A DNA stretch of 64,000 bases from Ancylobacter sp. Lp-2 (GTDB lineage: Bacteria; Pseudomonadota; Alphaproteobacteria; Rhizobiales; Xanthobacteraceae): positions 248,001 through 312,000 of the forward strand of contig NZ_JAJALI010000005.1 of the NCBI RefSeq assembly GCF_020523795.1, written 5' to 3'. Under the pieces are notes generated by a model that saw only the letters and a list, made by a program, of their open reading frames with translations, was not told the DNA's origin and did no database searches. Positions 9,148 through 15,996 of the stretch are shown here, piece after piece; positions within the stretch are counted from its first letter, which is position 1; every line of letters starts with the position of its first letter. The translations under genes and the position numbers were made by a program.

Positions 9148-10470
9148 TCAGATGGCTTCCGAGCCCGGCCGGCCGATGGAGCTGTACTGGAAGCCGTGCC
9201 GGGTGATTTCTTCCGGGTTGTACACGTTGCGCAGATCCACCAGGATCGGCTCGGCGACAATACTCTTGAGCCGCCCGAAATCAAGCGCGCGGAACTGGTC
9301 CCACTCCGTCACGATGACGATGCTGGACGCGCCCTCGGACGCTTCGTAGGGATCCGCGCAATAGGTGATGCCCGACGGCATGACCAGCTTGGCCTGCTCG
9401 GTGCCCACCGGGTCGTAGGCCTTGACCACCGCGCCGGCATCGAGCAGCGCCTGCACGATGGAAATGGCGGGCGCCTCGCGCATGTCGTCGGTGTTGGGCT
9501 TGAAGGTGAGGCCGAGCACCGCCACCGTCTTGCCGCGCAGGCTGCCACCGACCGCCTTCTCGACCTTGCGGGCCATGGAGCGCTTGCGCTGGTCGTTGAC
9601 CGCCACCGTGGTCTCGATCAGCCGGATCGGGCTGTCATTGTCCTGGGCGATCTTGACGAGGGCGAGCGTGTCCTTCGGGAAGCAGGAGCCGCCATAGCCG
9701 GGACCGGCATGCAGGAACTTCGAGCCGATGCGCCCGTCCATGCCGATGCCGCGCGACACCTGCTGCACGTCGGCGCCGACCTTCTCGCAGAGGTCGGCGA
9801 CTTCGTTGATGAAGGTGATCTTCATCGCCAGGAAGGCGTTGGCGGCGTATTTGATCAGCTCGGCGGTGCGGGTGTCGGTGAACAGCAGCGGCGAGGCGTT
9901 GAGATAGAGCGGGCGGTAGACCTCGGTCATCACCGCGCGGGCGCGCTCGTCATTGATGCCGACCACGATGCGGTCCGGCTTCTTGAAGTCGGAGATCGCC
10001 GCGCCTTCGCGCAGGAATTCCGGGTTCGAGGCGACGGCGACGTCGGCGTCCGGGTTGGTCTCGCGGATGATGCGCGCCACCTCGTCGGCGGTGCCCACCG
10101 GCACGGTCGACTTGTCGACCACCACCGCGAAGCCCTTCACCGCCTGGGCGATCTCGCGGGCGACCGCATAGACATATTGCAGATCGGCGTGGCCGTCGCC
10201 ACGACGGGACGGCGTGCCGACCGCGATGAAGATCGCCTCGGCGCCCTCGATGCCCTCGGGCAGCGAAGTGGTGAAGGAGAGCCGGTTCTGCTTCACATTG
10301 GAGGACACCAGATCATCGAGCCCGGGCTCGTAAATCGGGATGATATTCTGCTTCAGCGCCTCGATGCGCTTGGGGTCCTTGTCGATACAGACGACCTGGT
10401 GACCGAAATCGGCGAAACACGCGCCGGAAACCAAACCAACATAACCCGATCCGACTACTGCAATCTTCAT
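9148..10470 (-). CDS. ugd: UDP-glucose 6-dehydrogenase
   Basis: It oxidises UDP-glucose to UDP-glucuronate with two NAD+. The 440-residue protein begins MKIAVVGSGYVG (NAD-binding), and carries the catalytic Cys near residue 263 in PGYGGSCFPKD and the domain-three motif FKPNTDDMREAP. The start at 10470 gives the canonical N-terminus; an in-frame upstream extension to 10515 adds residues not seen in the family. It forms an operon with the epimerase gene three bases downstream, giving UDP-glucuronate and UDP-galacturonate. Confidence 0.96.
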   Translation of the reverse strand: MKIAVVGSGYVGLVSGACFADFGHQVVCIDKDPKRIEALKQNIIPIYEPGLDDLVSSNVKQNRLSFTTSLPEGIEGAEAIFIAVGTPSRRGDGHADLQYVYAVAREIAQAVKGFAVVVDKSTVPVGTADEVARIIRETNPDADVAVASNPEFLREGAAISDFKKPDRIVVGINDERARAVMTEVYRPLYLNASPLLFTDTRTAELIKYAANAFLAMKITFINEVADLCEKVGADVQQVSRGIGMDGRIGSKFLHAGPGYGGSCFPKDTLALVKIAQDNDSPIRLIETTVAVNDQRKRSMARKVEKAVGGSLRGKTVAVLGLTFKPNTDDMREAPAISIVQALLDAGAVVKAYDPVGTEQAKLVMPSGITYCADPYEASEGASSIVIVTEWDQFRALDFGRLKSIVAEPILVDLRNVYNPEEITRHGFQYSSIGRPGSEAI

Positions 10471-10788
10471 AAATCCAGTTCCTGTGGGCTGTTTATGGCA
10501 ACCAAATCTCTGCAAATTCCGAACAAATGTTCTCGGCCGGAATACAATGGCTCAACCAAAAAATTCCGTATCCTCGACACGTCTGGAATACCGTAACAGT
10601 CCCACGCCCGTCAAACATCGGCAGGCGGGACACCCTGTCGGGGCCTTCGGACCGGCGGGCGGCATCCAAACCCGCTATCCAGTTAAGATTACAGGCGAAT
10701 GACCATCCGAGACGCCGGCTCGCTACCGGCGTGCGCCGGCCTCGCCGGTGCCGGGCGGCCGGTCGCGCAAATTTCGTGCATTCGGGGT
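10471..10788. other. Divergent intergenic region between ugd and the sigma-factor gene
   Basis: About 320 bases without a gene. The first ~120 bases beside ugd are AT-rich and probably hold its promoter. The rest is GC-rich, and I see no protein or RNA in it. The sigma-factor promoter follows immediately. Confidence 0.5.
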
Positions 10789-10816
10789 GGAATAACCGCA
10801 GCAACGACTCCGTATA
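10789..10816 (+). promoter_or_regulatory. Putative ECF-type autoregulatory promoter
   Basis: GGAATAAC at 10789-10796 and CGTATA at 10811-10816 are separated by 14 bases. This matches the GGAAT / CGT layout common for alphaproteobacterial ECF sigma promoters. The expected transcription start, about 6-7 bases after the -10, falls on or beside the ATG at 10823, so the message may be leaderless. ECF factors commonly transcribe their own gene; recognition by this particular factor is inference. Confidence 0.5.
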
Positions 10817-10822
10817 TTGATC

Positions 10823-11380
10823 ATGATGCGGAAAAGCTCGACCTTCGACGTGCTCGGCCAGCTCGCGGCGCTCCGGCGCTATGCGCGGGCGCTGACGCGC
10901 GACGAGGCCGACGCCGAAGACCTGGTGCAGGACGCGCTGCTGCGCGCCTATGAGAATCGCGCCGGCTTCGACCCGGAACGCGGCGACGCCGCGCAGGGAT
11001 TGCGCGGCTGGCTGTTCGCCGTCCTGCACAATGTGTTCGTCGACCGCCGGCGTGCCCGTCGCGCCGAGGCGGAGCGCGAGCGCCGCCTCGCCGAGATCGC
11101 CCCGGTGTCCGGCGAGCCGGCACAGGAACACCATATGCGGCTCGCACAGATCCGCGACGCCTTCATGGGCCTGCCCGAGGAGCAGCGCGCCGCGCTGCAT
11201 CTCGTGGCGATAGAAGGCCTCGGCTATGCGGAGGCCGCCGCGGCGCTGGGCATTCCCCAGGGCACGCTGATGTCGCGCCTGTCCCGCGCCCGCGGCGCCC
11301 TGCGCGCCATCGAGGACGGTGGGGTGGCGACCCGCCCGCAGCTCAAGATCGTAGGAGGCTCGGATGAACCGTCCCGTTGA
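10823..11380 (+). CDS. ECF RNA polymerase sigma factor (RpoE family)
   Basis: A 185-residue group-4 sigma factor. The sigma-2 region is seen in LRRYARALTRDEADAEDLVQDALLRAYENR (~15-45), and sigma-4 as an HTH near AGLPEEQRAALHLV and GLGYAEAAAALGIPQGTLMSRLSRAR (~125-165). It overlaps the next gene by 17 bases, the usual translational coupling to an anti-sigma factor. ATG at 10823 or 10826 could be used; there is no visible Shine-Dalgarno site because the likely promoter lies directly upstream. The stress it answers is unknown. Confidence 0.92.
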   Translation: MMRKSSTFDVLGQLAALRRYARALTRDEADAEDLVQDALLRAYENRAGFDPERGDAAQGLRGWLFAVLHNVFVDRRRARRAEAERERRLAEIAPVSGEPAQEHHMRLAQIRDAFMGLPEEQRAALHLVAIEGLGYAEAAAALGIPQGTLMSRLSRARGALRAIEDGGVATRPQLKIVGGSDEPSR

Positions 11381-12152
11381 TCCCGTGTCCGACGACGACC
11401 TCTCCGCCTATGTCGACGACCAGCTCGACGTCGCCCGGCGCATCGATGTCGAGGCCTATCTCAGCGAACGGCCGGAAGCCGCCTCGCGGGTGATGGCCGA
11501 TCTGCGCATCCGCGACGAGCTGCGGCTCGCCCTCGCCGACACGCCGCGCTCGGTGATGAACGCCCCGGCCCGGGTCGCCACCGTCGAGGCGGCGCGCCGG
11601 CTGGAGCGGGCGCTCGGCCGGGTGCGGGTGTGGCGGCAGCTGCGAGTCGCGGCGGCGGTGGCGCTGCTGGTCGGCGCCGGCTGGTTCGCCCATGCCCGCC
11701 TCGGCCCGCTCGGGGTCAGCGAGGTGGTGGCCTCCGATCTCGCCCCCGCCTATGTCGATGCCGCCGTGATGGCGCATCGCACCGCGCATCTGCGCGCCGC
11801 GATGCCCTCGCAGGCCGGCTCGGGCGCCTATGACCCGGCCGACATCCGCGCCGCCACCGCCATCGTCATGCCGGAGCTGCCCAAGGGCTGGTCGGTGACC
11901 GACGTGCAGGTGTTCCCCTCCAGCTTCGGGCCCAGCGTCGAGCTGGCGCTGGAGGCGGAAGGCCTCGGCAAGGCGTCGCTGTTCGCGGTACGGCCGGGCA
12001 GCTTCGACGTGGTGCCGGCGACGGTGGCGATGAAGGACACGTTCAACGCCGCCTACTGGCAGGTCGGCGAGGTCGCCTATGCGCTGGTGGCCGAGACCGA
12101 CGCCAGGCAGCTCGACCAGGTCGCATCCCGGCTGGCCCGGTCGCTCTACTGA
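11364..12152 (+). CDS. Membrane-anchored anti-sigma factor
   Basis: A 262-residue protein encoded directly after and overlapping the ECF sigma gene, with AGGAGG five bases before its ATG. The N-terminal ~55 residues (DDDLSAYVDDQLD, DELRLAL) look like the sigma-binding helical domain. A single transmembrane segment follows at about 93-110, then a ~150-residue periplasmic part. This is the standard layout of anti-sigma factors that hold an ECF factor at the membrane. No zinc-binding HxxxCxxC motif is visible, so it is probably not of the ZAS type. Confidence 0.82.
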   Translation: MNRPVDPVSDDDLSAYVDDQLDVARRIDVEAYLSERPEAASRVMADLRIRDELRLALADTPRSVMNAPARVATVEAARRLERALGRVRVWRQLRVAAAVALLVGAGWFAHARLGPLGVSEVVASDLAPAYVDAAVMAHRTAHLRAAMPSQAGSGAYDPADIRAATAIVMPELPKGWSVTDVQVFPSSFGPSVELALEAEGLGKASLFAVRPGSFDVVPATVAMKDTFNAAYWQVGEVAYALVAETDARQLDQVASRLARSLY

Positions 12153-12187
12153 GTTTTCGAGATACCGCTTCTTCAAGGAGAAAGCAG

Positions 12188-12910
12188 ATGAACCCGCCGA
12201 ATTCCGGCTTCCAATGGGGCGCCAGCGCCCGCAGCGTCGACCAGGCTGTCTATGACGAGGGCCTGCGCCGCCACATGCTGCGCATCTATAACTACATGGC
12301 GCTCGGCCTCGTGCTGACCGGCACTGTGGCCTTCATCGTCGGCACCACGCCGGCGCTCTATGTGCCGATCTTCTCCACCCCGCTGAAATGGGTGGTGATG
12401 CTGGCTCCGCTCGCCTTCGTGCTGTTTTTCTCGTTCCGCATGCAGACGATGTCGGCCTCAGGCGCGCAGACCATGTTCTGGGCGTTCTGCGGCGTGATGG
12501 GCCTGTCGATGGCCTCGATCTTCCTGGTGTTCACCGGCACCTCGATCGCCCGCACCTTCTTCATCGCCGCCACCATGTTCGGCGCGACGAGCCTGTACGG
12601 CTACACGACCAAGCGCGACCTGTCGCAGTTCGGCTCGTTCCTGATCATGGGCCTGATCGGCGTGGTGATCGCCAGCCTGGTCAACATCTTCCTCGGCTCG
12701 ACCATGCTGCAGTTCATCGTCTCGGTGGTCGGCATCCTGGTGTTCGTCGGCCTGACCGCCTGGGACACCCAGTCGATCAAGGAGCAGTACGCCGACAATT
12801 TCGACGCGGAATCGCAGCAGAAGCTGGCGGTGTTCGGCGCGTTCTCGCTCTACCTGAACTTCGTCAACATCTTCCAGCTGCTGCTCAACCTCACCGGCGA
12901 GCGCGAGTGA
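12188..12910 (+). CDS. Bax inhibitor-1 (BI-1/YccA) family membrane protein
   Basis: A 240-residue polytopic inner-membrane protein with about seven hydrophobic helices, preceded by a clear AAGGAG seven bases before the ATG. It shows the family's features: an N-terminal RHMLRIYNYMALGL, the central FFIAATMFGATSLYGYTTKRDLS, and the C-terminal LTAWDTQSIKEQY with the conserved Asp implicated in the pH-sensitive calcium leak of homologues. It starts 35 bases after the anti-sigma gene and could be cotranscribed with it, which hints at a stress role. Confidence 0.93.
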   Translation: MNPPNSGFQWGASARSVDQAVYDEGLRRHMLRIYNYMALGLVLTGTVAFIVGTTPALYVPIFSTPLKWVVMLAPLAFVLFFSFRMQTMSASGAQTMFWAFCGVMGLSMASIFLVFTGTSIARTFFIAATMFGATSLYGYTTKRDLSQFGSFLIMGLIGVVIASLVNIFLGSTMLQFIVSVVGILVFVGLTAWDTQSIKEQYADNFDAESQQKLAVFGAFSLYLNFVNIFQLLLNLTGERE

Positions 12911-13053
12911 TCGTCACGGCCGGGTCCGTTCGCGCCGAACACCGGATCGACAAGAACGTGATCTAGCTTCGGGAGGCCGGGCATCGTTCGGGCGGGAAAG
13001 CCATCGCGCTCCGCCACGGGCATGCTCGCGCCACTCGGACGAGGAGATGAGAG

Positions 13054-13827
13054 ATGAACGAGCAGGATCGCCAGACCATCCAGGGATTGTTCGCCCGCCT
13101 CGCCGAGGTGGAGCGCAACGCGGCGCCGCGCGACGCCGGCGCGGAAGGCTTCATCGGGCAGGAGATCGCCCGCCAGCCGGGTGCGCCCTACTACATGGCG
13201 CAGACCATCGTGATGCAGGACTACGCGATGCAACAGGCGCAGAGCCGCATCGCCGAGCTGGAGCAGCGCAATGCCGAGCTGGAGGAGGCGCAGGCCTCCC
13301 GTCCGGCCTCCGGCGGCGGCTTCCTCGGCGGACTATTCGGCTCCTCGCAGGCCCCCGCCCCGCGCGGCGGCTCGGTGCCCTCGGTGCCGCGCAGCCCGGC
13401 GAACACGCAGCAGCCGCCCTACGGCTCCCAGCCCTATGGCGCACCGCAGGCACCGGCCGGCTCGCCCTGGGGCGGGCAGCAGGGTATGGGGCAGCAGGGC
13501 ATACCTCCGCAGGGCATGGCGCCCGGCGCGATGGGACGCGGCGGCTTCGGCGGCGGCGGCTTCCTGGCCGGCGCGGCGCAGACCGCGATGGGCGTCGCCG
13601 GCGGCGTGCTGCTCGGCAACGCCATCGCCGGCATGTTCGGCGGCAACGAGGCGCATGCGGCGCCGGCCACCCCGCCGGCAGAAACCCCGGCGGCCGACAC
13701 GTCAGCGGCGGACAATTCGGCGGCGGACAACGCCCCGGCCGACGATCCGAGCCCGGCCGACGATCTCGGCGCCTCCGATGGCGGCGGCTTCTTCGACGAC
13801 TTCTTCGGCGGCAGCGACGAGATCTAG
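13054..13827 (+). CDS. DUF2076 domain protein
   Basis: A 257-residue protein. The N-terminal ~85 residues carry the DUF2076 pattern: DRQTIQGLFARLAEVE, GAPYYMAQTIVMQDYAMQQAQSRIAELE with a coiled-coil. A Pro/Gln/Gly-rich linker follows, then a short hydrophobic glycine-rich segment (LAGAAQTAMGVAGGVLLGNA, ~170-190) and an acidic Ala/Asp tail ending in GGGFFDDFFGG. The function is unknown; homologues are predicted periplasmic or envelope proteins. GGAG lies upstream of the start, and a strong terminator follows. Confidence 0.85.
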   Translation: MNEQDRQTIQGLFARLAEVERNAAPRDAGAEGFIGQEIARQPGAPYYMAQTIVMQDYAMQQAQSRIAELEQRNAELEEAQASRPASGGGFLGGLFGSSQAPAPRGGSVPSVPRSPANTQQPPYGSQPYGAPQAPAGSPWGGQQGMGQQGIPPQGMAPGAMGRGGFGGGGFLAGAAQTAMGVAGGVLLGNAIAGMFGGNEAHAAPATPPAETPAADTSAADNSAADNAPADDPSPADDLGASDGGGFFDDFFGGSDEI

Positions 13828-13880
13828 TCGCGCGCCCATTTCCCCCGGCGTTGGTTGCTCAAGACCAACGTTCCCTCACT

Positions 13881-13909
13881 GGGCCGGCTCGCGCCGGCCC
13901 TCTTTTTTT
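13881..13909 (+). terminator. Rho-independent terminator after the DUF2076 gene
   Basis: GGGCCGGC (13881-13888), a four-base loop and GCCGGCCC (13893-13900), followed by TCTTTTTTT. It lies 53 bases after the DUF2076 stop and just before the convergent exporter gene. Confidence 0.92.
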
Positions 13910-13921
13910 GTGGTGCCCCGC

Positions 13922-15664
13922 TCAGGGCGCCACCTCGTCCATTCCCATGCCCTGCGTCTGCGCGAGGTGCAGCCGGCGATAGAGGCCGTCATGCTGGACG
14001 AGTTCGTCATGCGGGCCGTCCTCGGCGATGCCCTCGGGCGTGACCACCACGATGCGGTCGGCATGGCGGATGGTGGCGAGGCGGTGGGCGATGACCAGCG
14101 TGGTGCGCCCCTGCGACAGCTCGTCGAGCGACAGCTGGATCTCCCGCTCGGTCTGGGTGTCCAGCGCCGAGGTCGCCTCGTCGAGGATCAGGATCGGCGG
14201 GTTCTTGAGGAAGATGCGGGCGATGGCGAGGCGCTGCTTCTGCCCGCCCGACAGCTTCACCCCGCGCTCGCCGACCACGGTGTCGAGCCCCTCCGGCAGG
14301 CTGGCGAGCAGCCCGTCGAGCCGGGCGCGCCGCGCTGCCTCGGCGATCTCCGCCTCCGAGGCGTCGAGCCTTCCATAGGCGATGTTCTCGCGCATGGTGC
14401 CGCCGAACAGGAAGATGTCCTGCTGCACGATGCCGATATTGCGCCGGAGCGAGGTCAGCGTCATGTCGGCGATGTCGATGCCGTCGATGGCGATGCGCCC
14501 GCCGGTCGGCTCGTAGAAGCGCGGCACCAGCGACAAAAGCGTGGTCTTGCCGGCGCCGGACGGGCCGACAAAGGCCACGGTCTCGCCGGCGCGCACCGAC
14601 AGATCGATGCCGGAGAGCACCGGCCGGTCCGCGGTGTAGCCGAAGCTGACCTTCTCGAAGCGGATGTCGCCGCGGAGCGACCCAACCTCGACCGCGCCCG
14701 GCCGGTCGGCGATGTCGGGCGCGGTCGCCAGCAGTTCCTGATAGCGGCGGAAGCCGGCGATCCCCTTGGGATAGGTCTCCATCACCGCGGCGATCTTGTC
14801 GAGCGGGCGGTAGAACACCCCGACCAGCAGGAGGAAGCCGACGAAGCCGCCGATCGACAATTCGCCCTGCACCACATACCAGGCGCCGGCCAGCATGACG
14901 GCGAGTTGGACGAGGCGCATCGCCATGTAGTTCAGCGCCTGCCCCACCGCCATGACGCGGTAGGCATCGAGCTTGGTAGCGCGGTAGTTGGCGTTGTCGA
15001 GCGCGAAGAGGTCGCGCTCATGCGCCTCGTTGGCGAAGGCCTGCACCACGCGGATGCCGCCGATGTTCTCCTCCAGCCGCACGTTGAACGCCCCGACGCG
15101 GCCGAACTGCGCCTGCCAGTTCTTGGTCATGCGGCCGCCATAGCGCGCCACCAGGAACACGGTGACCGGCACGATCAGCGCGGTGAGGAAGGCGAGCGGC
15201 GGATGCACCCAGAGCATCAGCAGGAAGGCGCCGATGAAGGTCATCACCGCGATGAACATGTCCTCCGGCCCGTGATGGGCGATCTCGCCGATCTCCTCGA
15301 GGTCCTTGGTGACACGGGCGAGCAGGTGGCCGGTCTTCACATTGTCGAAGAAGCGGAAGGACAGCTTCTGCAGATGCTCGAAGGCGCGGGCGCGCATCTC
15401 GGTCTCGATGTTGATGCCGAGCACGTGCCCCCAATAGGTGACGATCGCCATCAGCCCGCTATTGACGGCGTAGATCGCCAGCAGCCCCACCGCCGCCAGC
15501 ACGACGAGCTGCAGGTCGCCGCCCGGCAGCAGCCGGTCGACGAACAGCTTCATCGCGATGGGAAAGCCGAGTTCCAGCACGCCCGAGAGCACGGCACAGC
15601 CGAAATCGAGGATGAAGAGATGCAAATACGGGCGGTAATAGGAAAAAAAGGCCTTGATCATCAC
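13922..15664 (-). CDS. MsbA-like ABC exporter (fused permease and ATPase)
   Basis: A 580-residue half-transporter with six transmembrane helices in the first ~300 residues and a C-terminal nucleotide-binding domain. Walker A GPSGAGKT is at 367-374, the signature LSGGQKQR at 471-478, and Walker B ILILDEATSALD near 491. The protein would work as a homodimer exporting lipid or a hydrophobic compound; the substrate is not evident. It stands alone on the minus strand, so nothing nearby narrows the role. Confidence 0.92.
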   Translation of the reverse strand: MMIKAFFSYYRPYLHLFILDFGCAVLSGVLELGFPIAMKLFVDRLLPGGDLQLVVLAAVGLLAIYAVNSGLMAIVTYWGHVLGINIETEMRARAFEHLQKLSFRFFDNVKTGHLLARVTKDLEEIGEIAHHGPEDMFIAVMTFIGAFLLMLWVHPPLAFLTALIVPVTVFLVARYGGRMTKNWQAQFGRVGAFNVRLEENIGGIRVVQAFANEAHERDLFALDNANYRATKLDAYRVMAVGQALNYMAMRLVQLAVMLAGAWYVVQGELSIGGFVGFLLLVGVFYRPLDKIAAVMETYPKGIAGFRRYQELLATAPDIADRPGAVEVGSLRGDIRFEKVSFGYTADRPVLSGIDLSVRAGETVAFVGPSGAGKTTLLSLVPRFYEPTGGRIAIDGIDIADMTLTSLRRNIGIVQQDIFLFGGTMRENIAYGRLDASEAEIAEAARRARLDGLLASLPEGLDTVVGERGVKLSGGQKQRLAIARIFLKNPPILILDEATSALDTQTEREIQLSLDELSQGRTTLVIAHRLATIRHADRIVVVTPEGIAEDGPHDELVQHDGLYRRLHLAQTQGMGMDEVAP

Positions 15665-15996
15665 TCACTCCGGCGACGCCGCCGACGCATGGGTCGTCAT
15701 ATGCCCCCGCCGGATCGCCATTTGGCCCGTCACAGTGCCCGGCAACGGGCCTGACGCCTGACCCGCCGCCTGGCCCGCCGCCGCGACGCACGGCTTCTCT
15801 TTTTCAAGGCCGGACCGATCCTGCAAGGGGATGTCGGCGGGACGGCTCCATCGCCGCCCTGACGCGATTGTCATTCCCCATACGCAAAAACCCGCCGGGG
15901 GTCCATCGCTCCATGGGGTAGCTTGTCGCCTGCCGTTGCGGAGGTAGTCTGGCCCGACGGCCGGACGAATGGAGCAGCGGAAAGGGGGCACGGGGC
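15665..15996. other. Divergent intergenic region, exporter / P-type ATPase
   Basis: 332 bases without a recognisable gene. It must contain the promoters of both divergent genes. No operator or RNA structure stands out. Confidence 0.5.

Noticed and set aside
10539-10572. A second ECF-like promoter (GGAATAC ... CGTATC) in the ugd/sigma spacer
   Set aside because: The spacing between the two elements is about 21 bases, too long compared with the well-placed copy at 10789.
8233-10596. A 787-codon plus-strand frame across the ugd/epimerase pair
   Set aside because: Same composition artefact; the minus-strand genes have complete catalytic motifs.
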